IMG/VR virus record: IMGVR_UViG_3300027733_000075
Location: 1 to 48,387 of that record
Source of the DNA: a virus
DNA length: 48,387 bases
Strand: one strand, 5' to 3'
In this document: positions 7,301-17,085 of the stretch, piece after piece
Position numbering within the stretch: position 1 is the stretch's first letter
How the letters are laid out: the number at the start of each line of letters is the position of its first letter
Position numbers and translations under genes: made by a program
The notes under the pieces: model-generated
What the model was told of the DNA's origin: nothing
Seen by the model: only the letters and a program-made list of their open reading frames with translations
Database searches by the model: none

Positions 7301-9372
7301 ATATTTCTGATATACAATCAACATTGAGTGCTCCTCAACCACAACCTGTCCCTAAAAAAACAACTGTAGTTACAGGTAATGTTGTTACAACAACTGAAGT
7401 ACAACCTGTTATTGAGAATGTAGTAGTACCTAAGGATAATATTAGTAAAAGAGTTTTAAGGGCTTTATTATCTGAATGTGATTATTTTGAAACCATAAAA
7501 GAGGAGACTCCTATGGTTTATGATAATCTTAGAGATAAATTAAAATTTTTCCAACCAGCATTTCACTCAATTACGCCCGAAGGTCTTAACTCAAGGTTAA
7601 CATTCTTACAACAATGTATGAGACCTGGAGACACAATACCTACAGTTAAAGGTAGTGTTGGTGGTAAACCAATTTTACAATATAACAACGCAACCAACAC
7701 AGCTTTTGGTGCACCGCCAGTATTAGTATTAAGAGTTGGGGATTTTTATAATACTAAAATTATTCCAACTAACTTAAGTTTCCAATATGAGTCATTGGAT
7801 TTGAATCCTGAAGGTATTGGTGTTCAACCTATGATTGCAAATGTTACCCTTTCATTTAATTTTGTTGGTGGTAGTGGATTAAAAGAATCTGTTGATAAAC
7901 TACAAAATGCGTTAACGTTTAATTATTATGCAAATACTGAAATTTATGACGATAGAGCAGACCCTACGGATACAAGTTATAAAGTAATTGATAAAGATTT
8001 CTTACAATTTGCAGCGGCTAACAATATTGCACCACCAACTGTTAACCAAGCGCAACCAAACAACGGACAAACAAATGAAACTACTATTGGTACTATTATT
8101 ACTAATAATATTGTTGAAACAGGACAGACTGGAACTATAAGTTATAGTACTTTCATGGACAAATTACGTGATGAAACTCAAACGTATTTTACAAATGTTG
8201 TAAATAAAAATAGAGAGACGGTCAATCAATATAATAACGCCTTACGTCAACAATGGATGTTAGAAAGAACTTATACTGATGGTAAATTTATGATTGTGGA
8301 AAATGATACCCCACAAACAGTTTTATTTGGTAAACCATATAACACTGAAAAAAGAATTGATACAATATTTGAACAATTGATTACCGATATTAAGGCGGGT
8401 AACGAAGGGTTTATACAATTTATTTCAAACCCATCTAAAAACTTTTCATCAAGACTAATTAATCAAGTTAAAGAAAATTACTCATCAATTGTTAAGAATA
8501 AAAAAGGAACTTATCAAAATGCGGTAACTAACATAACTCAAAGTATGGTAAATGTACAACAAAGTTATATTGGGTATATTGCAAGAGCTAATACTGTTCC
8601 ATATTTCGCACCAGGAAAAACTGGTACAGGTACTGACGGATACCAACAAAAAAATGGTACGGTTAGAAGTTTTGTTTTATTACCGACAACAGAGGTTGAT
8701 ACAAATTCACAAGGTGCTTCGGACACTTTAATTGAATTAGTTAATGATATTAAAAAAATTAAAAGTGGTATAACGGCATTTAATGCGGTTACTATGAGTA
8801 CTAATAGTTTTACATATACAGGAAACAAACAAACATATAGTGGTATTTTAGTTTTTGAATCACCTTATAAGTTACCTGCAGGTCAAGAAGTGTTTGTTCC
8901 GTTTAGTAGATTACCCTTATTTGATGGTAACAGTAGTTTTACATTTAGAAGAGTTTATATGATTGTTTCTGATGATGTGGTTGATGATAAAAAATATCAA
9001 ACCTTTAAAAATGCGATGATTGGTAATATAATTAACAATACAGGTATTATTGGTAAAGGTTCCGATAATATAAGTGAAGTGTTTGATGCGTATTGGGATA
9101 AAATTGCTAAACCAGCCTTTGTTGAAGAAAATAGTATTACTAAAGAGTTTATAACTTATATGGAAAAAGAAAAACTAAAAGATTTCTTAAAGTACACACC
9201 ATACTCAACTAAGAAAAGAATGTTTAGTTATACAACTGAAGGAGCTAATTCTGACGGACAAGTTGCGTTAATTAAAGGTTTAGGTGCGACTCAAAATCAA
9301 AACACAAATAATAAAACATGGAATGATGAAATATCAAACGATGTATATATATCAAAAGCAAAACTTAACTAA
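4354..9372 (+). CDS. Giant tube/baseplate junction protein with an internal OmpA-like domain
   Basis: A 1672-aa structural protein. A central block (residues about 600-750) has the run GGRVMWFPPYGLTFSE, then FLGRPEPIYTYKNTSRSGSL, which looks like tube or baseplate beta-sandwich sequence. A later block (about 1115-1200: PPVLVLRVGDFYNTKIIPTN, then MIANVTLSFNFVGG) looks like a second tube-like domain of the gp48/gp54 kind that joins tube and baseplate. Between them, about residues 790-990, is an OmpA C-terminal-like domain: IGFYFSND strand, helix, VTITIDSS, YNKELATRRINSV, and a final CRRAYISDI. In OmpA the aligned Arg binds peptidoglycan. T4 gp48 and gp54 are only about 320-360 aa, so this protein is greatly enlarged. 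Its stop overlaps the start of the gp53-like gene (TAATG). Structural role fairly sure; exact T4 equivalent not. Confidence 0.66.
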   Translation: MGSPLDYISTEGFRKKLITRNLVPYAKSPNPATPPTTYEVIQSDYAVVDSPDGLIDTTFFADKQYPLNRWGNDGGYELAPDISGNLNTTSNQGEYGPGQQDAHIVDTGYAATQIWKPLNAYSTSNTFDAGEAVTTLEIVYPDGGRIPNGQPYPTIINPSSYTPLSILLNPDPQGSNGLLSADSYIARLGAKTLKKEFQERIGRAIIRETIGRANFLNVNSSTNLVNILTGNVPLIEPNYQITVPSNPVSASADFLLRLGGSVAPFSLIPGSYFDPNVNPAQPTTIGQSLLANPIAAAGNFVSNLLGAGKTGTQIFYNNTGAGQKSLLWKNINYNRYKPNYDRTLLDRLGGAIVGTETNNSNFYVGSTSSDPSRVFSPSRALPVDSFGNEQQSPVYGPSELAQLYEGPSKEIRLGANGPTYSNGGGIEGGFTWVSPKYKGNAGKKVGIGGEIIREDSDFKPSSYNSTESTERTFKQGSILDKTQRIVDSQPQGGKRLQHVGNAIDQVSKVFNDGYTEMTKGSRVLTYVGAIGQEVGTEYCRVFAKDIPYLQYNDLQKTDGITTEGRRFSYSVLDKTYNLNIAPNKQEGGQDSTNLIGSYNNAYAKKYMFSLENLAWATSNTPGFSVSDLPVCERGPNGGRVMWFPPYGLTFSETVTANWNANDFLGRPEPIYTYKNTSRSGSLTWKIVVDHPSVLNVIVNKVLANETNKVRVDSILDSFFAGCRKYDLYELAKKYYTISPNDLFQIQQAISSKEVTKEQMQYAVSTVTTIPQVAGNNGDGGTNKDYFTKYKNIGFYFSNDYPKPKTSPNYTEMYTEYIGEQPTYSKKSNGVQLDEFYNTVVNPNYDIAQQLAIDLASQFKNNPDGTVTITIDSSCSAPATQSYNKELATRRINSVIRFFAENSSTSQYIKEKRLIVNSGKNFGENTSSQPLKSKTASKPYSIDGMSPGTTVNCTDNDGKAVGGDTQAVSHEIYTTNAMACRRAYISDIQSTLSAPQPQPVPKKTTVVTGNVVTTTEVQPVIENVVVPKDNISKRVLRALLSECDYFETIKEETPMVYDNLRDKLKFFQPAFHSITPEGLNSRLTFLQQCMRPGDTIPTVKGSVGGKPILQYNNATNTAFGAPPVLVLRVGDFYNTKIIPTNLSFQYESLDLNPEGIGVQPMIANVTLSFNFVGGSGLKESVDKLQNALTFNYYANTEIYDDRADPTDTSYKVIDKDFLQFAAANNIAPPTVNQAQPNNGQTNETTIGTIITNNIVETGQTGTISYSTFMDKLRDETQTYFTNVVNKNRETVNQYNNALRQQWMLERTYTDGKFMIVENDTPQTVLFGKPYNTEKRIDTIFEQLITDIKAGNEGFIQFISNPSKNFSSRLINQVKENYSSIVKNKKGTYQNAVTNITQSMVNVQQSYIGYIARANTVPYFAPGKTGTGTDGYQQKNGTVRSFVLLPTTEVDTNSQGASDTLIELVNDIKKIKSGITAFNAVTMSTNSFTYTGNKQTYSGILVFESPYKLPAGQEVFVPFSRLPLFDGNSSFTFRRVYMIVSDDVVDDKKYQTFKNAMIGNIINNTGIIGKGSDNISEVFDAYWDKIAKPAFVEENSITKEFITYMEKEKLKDFLKYTPYSTKKRMFSYTTEGANSDGQVALIKGLGATQNQNTNNKTWNDEISNDVYISKAKLN

Positions 9373-9695
9373 TGGCGTATCAATATTGGAATAGATATAG
9401 TGACTTTCTCATTAATGGGGAACAAACTGTTGTGCCTTTTGTACCAATACCTCAAAAGCCAACAGATAAATCCTACATATATAAAGTTGCTAGAAGTAGA
9501 TTAGATGTTGTATCTCAAGAGTATTATAATTCACCATATTTTGGTTGGTTAATATTACAGGCAAATCCACAATTTGGTGGGTTAGAGAACTACATATATG
9601 ATGGTGCGGTATTGATTATTCCTTATCCTCTACTACCTTCATTACAAGACTATAAAGCGGCTTTAGCTGATTATTTTTATTATTATGGCAGGTAA
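9372..9695 (+). CDS. 53: Baseplate wedge protein, gp53-like
   Basis: A 107-aa protein rich in Tyr and other aromatic residues. It has the pattern YWNRYSDF at the N-terminus, then YKVARSRLDVVSQEYYNSPYFGWLILQANP and a final DGAVLIIPYP, which resembles the LysM-like core of gp53-type wedge proteins (a region ordering the residence of a short alpha-beta unit, with the ending hIIPxP typical of LysM-type tail proteins). In T4, gp53 (196 aa) binds the wedge and helps link wedges around the hub; this copy is only the core. The start overlaps the preceding stop by one base, and the next gene starts inside its last codons (11-base overlap), so the three genes are translated together. Similar small LysM proteins sit between tube and baseplate genes in many contractile systems. 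Confidence 0.7.
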   Translation: MAYQYWNRYSDFLINGEQTVVPFVPIPQKPTDKSYIYKVARSRLDVVSQEYYNSPYFGWLILQANPQFGGLENYIYDGAVLIIPYPLLPSLQDYKAALADYFYYYGR

Positions 9696-12600
9696 CACAC
9701 CAGGAGACAACAGTGGAAACATATTAGTTGAGTTTGACTACAATAATATTATTGTTGTTGACCCAAACAAGACTATTGATGCTTTCGGAAATATTCGTGA
9801 AAGATTGGTTGACCATGAAAAATTGGTTATGTATGCCAACCTTGAAGCTGAAGTTGTACCAAGAACTAAACTATCTGTAGGTGGAAGTCCTGAAGATAGA
9901 ATTAGGATTGTATCGGTTGCTAAAATGAATTTCTTAAGACCAACCGAAGGTACAAACTTAACCACAGGTTATTACGATGAATTAACGGGAAAGAACTCTG
10001 TAAATGGATTAGGTGATAATCAATTAAATATTCAAAACATTGACCCAAATGACGGTACCAAACCGTATCAAAAAGTAACGGTTAATAATCCTGGTAATAC
10101 CTCAACAGATAACGGATTGTTAGGTATTACAAATATTAATGTAACAACAAACACTTCATTTATTCCAACAGTTACAATGGAATTAGAAGATATTCAAGGT
10201 AGAGCTCTATTCCAATTAGGAGATAATTCACCATACGCAGCCTTTTTTAATTTACCATATTGTCCATTTTATTTAACACTAAAAGGTTATTATGGTCAAG
10301 CGGTAAAGTATCAACTAAATCTAAAAACATTTAATGCTAGGTTTAATTCGTTTAGTGGTAACTACCAAGTTACGTTAGAATTTATTGGATACAAATTTAA
10401 CATACTTAACGAGATTTCAATGGGTCATTTACTTGCTGCCCCACACATGTACAGTACAAGATTTGATATTTCTAAATCAACTACTTCATCTGAAGCTCCA
10501 AATAAAAATGTTGAATCTGGAACAAAACAAACAGGTGCAATATCAAAAGAATCTACAAATAGTTCAAACAACGTAGTCACTCAAATTGTTAGTGAGAAAG
10601 GTTACCAAAAAGTTGTTGAAGTTTATAGTGAATACAAAGCCAAAGGATTAATCGCTCCTGATTTTCCTGAAATAACATTTGCTCAATTAATGAATAAACT
10701 TGAAACTTTTGAGCAAACAGTAATTAATTCTTACACTAAAGTAGATGTTGAACCTTTAACAAACATTAGAACATATAAAGAAACATTACAAAATTATTAT
10801 AACGATGTTTATGGTGGTGAAAAGTCTTGGTTCAATACATACTTAAACCCAAAGCCAATAGTATTAAAAGATAAATCTTACGTTTTTACTTTTAAAGATA
10901 ACATATTAAAAGACCCAACGGCAAAACAATCTGCAAAAACATTGTTAAGTGGGTATACTACTGAGTATAATAAATTGCTGGCGGAAAATCCTACTTTAGG
11001 ATTAACGGGACCATCACCAGTTAAAAATAGTATTACAAACGATACAATGTTAATTAATGTTGTTTTGGATGATATTGATTTGGAAAAAACTACAGTTGAA
11101 CAACTTGGAATATTATCTCCAACAACTGCAGATACAAATTCAGTTAAAATTTATTTGGAGGGAGTTTTAAAACCAACAATGGAAAAATTGGCAACAGACG
11201 ACACAAATAAATCAGGTAATCTTGTTTTTAGCCCTTTGTTTACTTTTGCAACCACGACAGGAGCTTTTAACGGAACTCCAAGATTTGAAGAATTAATTCG
11301 CCAAATGGAGGCAGAAGCAAATAGACAATTAACTCAATATGAAACTGCATTAACCGCAGATTTTGCTAAAAAAATTGAAGACACGACAATTGGATTTGGA
11401 TTTAAACCTACAGTTAGAAATATTTGTGCAGTTATTATGGCGTCAGCCGAGGCGTTTATTAGATTGTTAGATGATACACATACAACCGCTTGGAATGTAA
11501 AATATGACCCTGTTAGAAAAAGTGCGATATTAGATAACACATCTTCAGCGCCTGGTACAGATACAAGAGATAACCTTAATATAAGTCAAAAATCTTTAAA
11601 TGAAAATCAAGGGTTATCAACTGCTCAAATACCTGTATACCCTTGGCCTCAGTTTTTTGTTGAAACACCTAATGATAAAAAGGGTAGATTCCAATTAAAA
11701 TATATTGCAGACCCATCAGTTGTTAATTTAACTAAAGGTTATTTATATGACAAATGGCCTGAAGTAGAATTTGTTGAAGAATATATGAGAGGATTAACTC
11801 AAAAGTTTAATCCACCAATTGCTGCGGTTCCAACAGATAGCCAATCAACTACAAACATTATTAATTTAAATGCTATTGAATACCCTTCAACAGGTATTGC
11901 ATATCTTAATAAAGAAGAAATTAAATTTTTCTATGAGATTTGGGAAAGACAATTTTTAACCGCTAACTATAATGGTTTTATTAGGGCAAATTCTAATCAA
12001 CTAAATCAATTAACAAATTTAGTACTTAGTTCAGAAACAAGTAATATTGTTACAAGTTTAGGGGTAAGCTCACCTTATTTAACTTTGAAGTTAAAAAACT
12101 ATAATTTAACTGCAGAGAATTACAAAGCCAGTTTGGAAAATTTTTCAAACCAAGGTACAGGTAGGGCGTACCAAGAATTTATTAGAGATTTTTATGTTAC
12201 ACCTTATATAAAAAATATTACAGAAAATTCTTTTAATATTTTAAGTATTGGTGATTTAGGTAAAGAACCACAACTAAGTACTAAATCTGAGGCTTTAGAA
12301 CAATTAGTTAAATCTGCAAGTAACACACCTTTAATTATTGATACATATCCGTTTACTAACCCAACATGGGTTTCGGGTAATATGAGTTTAAGTGATAGTA
12401 GTTCAAGAGATTCGGTTTATAATACAACAAATGTTTTAAAAGTTTTTAAACCAAGAACGGTAATTTCAAACTTTGAAAGTGTGTACGATTATACAACTAA
12501 TAGGCCTGTTACAAATTTTTCATATTTGAAAGTTTCAAATCCAACCACTGAAATTGTTGCAACAAATCTAACAGTATTTTATGACACCAGAAAAAATCCT

Positions 12601-15600
12601 GAAATTTTTATACCAACAGAAGGTTATGTTAGTCATATTAGACCAATAACTAACATAACAACAGAAACAACTACAACAATGTTAAACACTCCGTATCTGA
12701 TAAATGCGATACAAAATGGTGTTTATAATTGGAGAAAAAAAGACAAATATCCTTATGTACAGGCAGCATACCTTTTCATAAATGCATTACCATTAGCAAC
12801 CTTAAAAGAAAGGTATAAAACAAATGGTGCGTCAGGTGATTTAGATTATATTGCATCTTGTTTTAAAAAGTTTGGGGCTATTCATAAAATTCCATATGCT
12901 TGGATGTTAAAGTTAGGTTCTATTTGGTTTAGATATAAAACCTACAAATCTACAGGTATTGATATTTTAGAAAGTGCTTGGAAAAATTTTGATTATAAAA
13001 CAAACTTTGACCCTATAACAAGTGCGGATACAAAAACATATTCGTTTAAATTTGATGGTGAAAAGAAAATTACATTACAAGAATATGGTAACAACATATC
13101 AAAAATACAAACAGGTTTTTATCCTAAAGTAATTAACGACTTTAATGTTTTTTATAATGGTTATGATTTATATAGTGGATATACCGACACTGAAATACAA
13201 ACGAGTATTGATGGGGGTGTTAAAGTATATAATTTTACTGATTCAAATATTAACTCGTCATTACCAATAGGACTTGCTGGGTCTCAAAACTTCTCAACAA
13301 TGCAAACTTGGTCTGTAATTTTACCTAACGGAATTCAAGATATATTGGCAAATCCTAACGCATGTTCACCAAACCAAAATACCACAAGTGAAAAATATTA
13401 TATAGTACCTTCATTTGGTTCACAAATTAACCAAGTAAATACTGAATGTTTAATTAATAATATACCTATATGTCCATTCTTAGATAATCCATCAATTTAT
13501 AATGGTTCTGTTAGATTATTGTGGAGTGCACCAAATTATGGTTATTTTAATAATGACCAAATAACTAAGCCAAAACCTGATTCATATGTTAATAAAATTT
13601 TAACAGGTAATACAAAACAATCGTCTTTTAAATTATTGATTGATGACGAATATTCTAATATTGAAGAAATATTTTCAGTTTTTGATAAAAGTATTTTAGA
13701 TAAATTTGAACAGGAATTCTTAAACTTTAGTAAACCTGTTGCAGATATTGATTTAGGTCCGCAAGTTGTTGTTCCAATCGGGGCTTCTCCTGTTGACAAT
13801 AATGCAATCTTTAAAAACTTCCAATACTTATTTAGAAGTTTGATGTCGGTTAATGGAAATAATGGATTATCAACTGGTGATTATTTTAAAACACTTGGTA
13901 ATACTCAATTAACCTCATTTTCTAATACAATAAAATCATTCTTAGAATATGATGTTGTGTTAAAATATGGTAACCCCGCAAATTATAAAAGAAGAGTTGT
14001 TGATTCATTCTTAGCTTATAATGGAGGTACTAATACAATTACAGACCCAATACAATTTAATCCTTATGTTAAAAATACATTACCATCATTAAACGGTATT
14101 GTGACTTTATCTCAATCAAAAGCGGCATTCCCAAATGAATGGTTGGCTTTAGAAACAGAAGTAGGGTTTTCAACAATTACAAATCTAAAATATACAGACC
14201 AAGGTTCTTATATTACAGATTTCTTTATTGATAATAATATTCAATTTACGGTTGATAATATTGTGTTGTGTTCACAATTAATTAAACAATACGCCACTCA
14301 AAAATTATATACACCAACGATTGATAGTACTGAGTTTAAAACCAGACTTCAAACATATTTTAATGGTACAACAGAACTTCAAAATATATTCTTAAACCAA
14401 ATATTAACAAAAATTAGATTGGAACTTCCTGACCAACAAGAACTTCCTGAAAAAACAATTCAGAGTGTCATTGATGGTCAACAAAGTAAAGTTGAAAATT
14501 ATGAGATGTTTAAAGCTTTAAACGACAAGTGGATTGCTGGTGGTGACTTTACAACCAAAACATTATTTGAGGATATTTTATTTTTAGATAGAGCATCAAG
14601 AAATATTGGAGATACTATTATCATTGACATATTTGCGTTAAAAGAAACTTTATTAGGGAATAAAACAGTTGAAGAAAGTTCTCTTAATATGGACATGAGT
14701 GTTTTTACATTCATGAGTGGTTTATTAATTAAAAATAAATTTAATGTAATGCCATTACCCGCGTATGTTAACTTCTATAATGTACAAGACGCGGATGGTA
14801 CTGTTTTATCTCAAACCGCTGAAGGTTCATTACAATTTGCCGACAACATGTGGGGTACATTTTTAGATGTTGATTACAGAAAATCTGGCCCTAAAATGAT
14901 TTGTTTCTATGCGGGACTCCCATCCGCTTATTTAGATTTACCTAAAGGAAATTCTAGATTTAGAGATGATGCATTTGAGATGAGAAGAGCATCCGAAAAC
15001 CCATTAATTGAAAACCAAATTGGTAAAAAAGATTGGGCATTATCTAACAGATGTGTAGGTTTTAATGTGGATATTGGTATTAGAAATCAAAACATTTTTT
15101 ATTCGTTTAATGTATCAATGGATAGTGGTAAAGCGACTTCAGAATCTATTAACACGCAATTGAATATGGTTAATCAAGCTTCAGGTAGAAATGTTGCAAC
15201 ACAAAATGTTGGACTTTATAATTTATATAAACAAAGAAGTTATCAATGTAATGTTGTTTGTTTAGGTAACGCATTATTACAACCAACAATGTATTTTAAC
15301 CTTAGACATGTACCAATGTTTAATGGACCATATATGATTACTGAGGTTAAACACTCAATAAGTGCGGGACAATTCCAAACATCATTTAACGGTATTAGAC
15401 AAGGAATTTATGATTTACCGTCAATTGACAATTACTTACAAAGTATTAATCAAAACTTATTATCACAAATTGAAAGTGTTATTAATAAAAAAGATAATGT
15501 CACTGGTAAAGCAATAACTAATGTTAATAAATCTGCATTGTTAACACAACAAGGTGATAACACGGCAGCCGCAACAAATACTTGTACAAATAATTTAGAT

Positions 15601-17046
15601 TCAAATTATAGTACATGGGGTGATTTTGTTAAATCAGAAACAATATCTTTAACACCTTCAGAACTTGTTACTGAAATACAAAAAAAGACAACCAATACTA
15701 ACTTACAAGTTCTTATTTATATTTTATGTTATGTTAAAACATTTAATAAAGATAAATTCTACGGTTATAACAATAATTTTGCAAATGTTGCCTTAAATGT
15801 TTATTACGGAGCTGCAACAAAATATTTTATTCAAAAACAATCATCTTGTGTTAATATTCCAAATTCAACAGGAACTCCAACATCTCAACCAATTGCAAAC
15901 TTTAAAGACATTGGTTCGTTTATTGATTTCATGATTGCAAGATTAACTCCAAACCTTAATAGAATTTATTACGGAGAGAATGGAAATGCTCCTTTAGGTA
16001 TTTCAAAATATTATGTTTGTTATTGGCCTAAGGCGGATGTCGCGGAATCTTATTATGATTCAAATTTAGACCAATATAAAAAATTAGAAAAAACATTAAA
16101 AGATGCATATAAATCTGCGGGAGACGCTCAATTAAATACAGAGTCTGCAAAATCAATTAGAACTGCAGACCAAACTCAAAAACAAAAAATAGCAAACATA
16201 TATGCGGGAGTTACAGGTGCTACAAATAATATTAATACAACAACAACAGTTGTTACTACATGTCCTCCACCAACTATAACATCTTTTTCACCATTAACAG
16301 GTGTAACGGGAACAATACTTACTATTTCTGGTAAACATCTGGACACTATAACAGGTATAACAATTAATAATGTTACAACAACTACAGGAATTACAATTAA
16401 CAACCCAACAAATATTGTTGTTTTAGTTCCGTTTAGTAATACAAATGTATCACAAAATAATACAATAACAGTTAAGACTGAAAATGGTAATGCTGTTAGT
16501 ACAACAAACTTTACATACAATCCAAATCAAACATCACCCGCACAACCTACAGTAATACCTGGCTCTCCACCAAATGTTAATTCAAACCCACAACAAACGG
16601 GGCCAATTGTTTTAACCGCAAATACCACATATAACTTAGTTGGTAGTGCAATGAATATGTATGTTGGAATAAATCCTGCTTCAGGTACTTGGAATATTAC
16701 TAAACAATATACTGAATGGACTTGGAAGGCAGTTAAATTAGTACCTGGACCTAATAACACATTTGTTGAAGAAGTTGTTGGAAGTGGTGATTACAGTAGA
16801 GAACTTGAAGATTATGTTAGTAATGATAAACAATATTTTAATATAACTGCATTAGGTATATTAGATATTGTAAAACAAGATATTGATAATGATGAAGAAT
16901 ATAATAAAATAAATAAAATTTATAACAAAATATCATTAATGGCAACATCACCTAATAAGTATGTTAAATTCAATACGACTAATAATCCTAATGATGTAAT
17001 ACCTGATGCATACCAAACATTCCCATTCACGATTAAGTTAAGTTAA
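9685..17046 (+). CDS. Giant baseplate hub-like protein with IPT/TIG domain
   Basis: A 2453-aa protein, the largest complete gene here. N-terminal domain (about 160-255: VTMELEDIQGRALFQLGD, then YCPFYLTLKGYYGQ) looks like a hub/tube fold. A long region of unknown fold follows. Near residues 1850-1915 is YQCNVVCLGNALLQPTMYF, then VPMFNGPYMITEVKHSISAG, close to the pattern of gp27/gpD-type hub proteins. Residues about 1970-2115 resemble a glucosaminidase-like domain (YGYNNNFANV, then FKDIGSFIDFMIARL), but the expected catalytic Glu appears to be Lys. Residues about 2194-2281 are an IPT/TIG immunoglobulin-like domain (PTITSFSPLTGVTGTILTIS). T4 gp27 is 391 aa, so the hub has grown by added domains. 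It probably forms the central baseplate hub that meets the cell envelope. Hub assignment moderate; IPT/TIG good; enzyme-like domain weak. Confidence 0.66.
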   Translation: MAGNTPGDNSGNILVEFDYNNIIVVDPNKTIDAFGNIRERLVDHEKLVMYANLEAEVVPRTKLSVGGSPEDRIRIVSVAKMNFLRPTEGTNLTTGYYDELTGKNSVNGLGDNQLNIQNIDPNDGTKPYQKVTVNNPGNTSTDNGLLGITNINVTTNTSFIPTVTMELEDIQGRALFQLGDNSPYAAFFNLPYCPFYLTLKGYYGQAVKYQLNLKTFNARFNSFSGNYQVTLEFIGYKFNILNEISMGHLLAAPHMYSTRFDISKSTTSSEAPNKNVESGTKQTGAISKESTNSSNNVVTQIVSEKGYQKVVEVYSEYKAKGLIAPDFPEITFAQLMNKLETFEQTVINSYTKVDVEPLTNIRTYKETLQNYYNDVYGGEKSWFNTYLNPKPIVLKDKSYVFTFKDNILKDPTAKQSAKTLLSGYTTEYNKLLAENPTLGLTGPSPVKNSITNDTMLINVVLDDIDLEKTTVEQLGILSPTTADTNSVKIYLEGVLKPTMEKLATDDTNKSGNLVFSPLFTFATTTGAFNGTPRFEELIRQMEAEANRQLTQYETALTADFAKKIEDTTIGFGFKPTVRNICAVIMASAEAFIRLLDDTHTTAWNVKYDPVRKSAILDNTSSAPGTDTRDNLNISQKSLNENQGLSTAQIPVYPWPQFFVETPNDKKGRFQLKYIADPSVVNLTKGYLYDKWPEVEFVEEYMRGLTQKFNPPIAAVPTDSQSTTNIINLNAIEYPSTGIAYLNKEEIKFFYEIWERQFLTANYNGFIRANSNQLNQLTNLVLSSETSNIVTSLGVSSPYLTLKLKNYNLTAENYKASLENFSNQGTGRAYQEFIRDFYVTPYIKNITENSFNILSIGDLGKEPQLSTKSEALEQLVKSASNTPLIIDTYPFTNPTWVSGNMSLSDSSSRDSVYNTTNVLKVFKPRTVISNFESVYDYTTNRPVTNFSYLKVSNPTTEIVATNLTVFYDTRKNPEIFIPTEGYVSHIRPITNITTETTTTMLNTPYLINAIQNGVYNWRKKDKYPYVQAAYLFINALPLATLKERYKTNGASGDLDYIASCFKKFGAIHKIPYAWMLKLGSIWFRYKTYKSTGIDILESAWKNFDYKTNFDPITSADTKTYSFKFDGEKKITLQEYGNNISKIQTGFYPKVINDFNVFYNGYDLYSGYTDTEIQTSIDGGVKVYNFTDSNINSSLPIGLAGSQNFSTMQTWSVILPNGIQDILANPNACSPNQNTTSEKYYIVPSFGSQINQVNTECLINNIPICPFLDNPSIYNGSVRLLWSAPNYGYFNNDQITKPKPDSYVNKILTGNTKQSSFKLLIDDEYSNIEEIFSVFDKSILDKFEQEFLNFSKPVADIDLGPQVVVPIGASPVDNNAIFKNFQYLFRSLMSVNGNNGLSTGDYFKTLGNTQLTSFSNTIKSFLEYDVVLKYGNPANYKRRVVDSFLAYNGGTNTITDPIQFNPYVKNTLPSLNGIVTLSQSKAAFPNEWLALETEVGFSTITNLKYTDQGSYITDFFIDNNIQFTVDNIVLCSQLIKQYATQKLYTPTIDSTEFKTRLQTYFNGTTELQNIFLNQILTKIRLELPDQQELPEKTIQSVIDGQQSKVENYEMFKALNDKWIAGGDFTTKTLFEDILFLDRASRNIGDTIIIDIFALKETLLGNKTVEESSLNMDMSVFTFMSGLLIKNKFNVMPLPAYVNFYNVQDADGTVLSQTAEGSLQFADNMWGTFLDVDYRKSGPKMICFYAGLPSAYLDLPKGNSRFRDDAFEMRRASENPLIENQIGKKDWALSNRCVGFNVDIGIRNQNIFYSFNVSMDSGKATSESINTQLNMVNQASGRNVATQNVGLYNLYKQRSYQCNVVCLGNALLQPTMYFNLRHVPMFNGPYMITEVKHSISAGQFQTSFNGIRQGIYDLPSIDNYLQSINQNLLSQIESVINKKDNVTGKAITNVNKSALLTQQGDNTAAATNTCTNNLDSNYSTWGDFVKSETISLTPSELVTEIQKKTTNTNLQVLIYILCYVKTFNKDKFYGYNNNFANVALNVYYGAATKYFIQKQSSCVNIPNSTGTPTSQPIANFKDIGSFIDFMIARLTPNLNRIYYGENGNAPLGISKYYVCYWPKADVAESYYDSNLDQYKKLEKTLKDAYKSAGDAQLNTESAKSIRTADQTQKQKIANIYAGVTGATNNINTTTTVVTTCPPPTITSFSPLTGVTGTILTISGKHLDTITGITINNVTTTTGITINNPTNIVVLVPFSNTNVSQNNTITVKTENGNAVSTTNFTYNPNQTSPAQPTVIPGSPPNVNSNPQQTGPIVLTANTTYNLVGSAMNMYVGINPASGTWNITKQYTEWTWKAVKLVPGPNNTFVEEVVGSGDYSRELEDYVSNDKQYFNITALGILDIVKQDIDNDEEYNKINKIYNKISLMATSPNKYVKFNTTNNPNDVIPDAYQTFPFTIKLS

Positions 17047-17062
17047 CTTAAGTCATAAACAA

Positions 17063-17075
17063 TATATTTATATAG
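17063..17075 (+). promoter_or_regulatory. Candidate late promoter box before the 74-aa gene
   Basis: TATATTTATATAG with the TATTTAT core starting 21 bases before the next ATG. A 14-bp palindrome centred on GTTAAC (17038-17051) lies just upstream over the stop codon of the hub gene. Confidence 0.42.
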
Positions 17076-17085
17076 AAACATAATT

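Noticed and set aside
16176-16520. 114-codon minus-strand open frame, Val-rich and hydrophobic
   Set aside because: It is antisense to the Thr/Asn-rich IPT/TIG region; such codons read backwards give Val and Ile runs. No start context.
17038-17051. 14-bp palindrome centred on GTTAAC at the end of the hub gene
   Set aside because: It has no loop and no T run, so it is not a terminator, and a short AT-rich palindrome of this kind can arise by chance.
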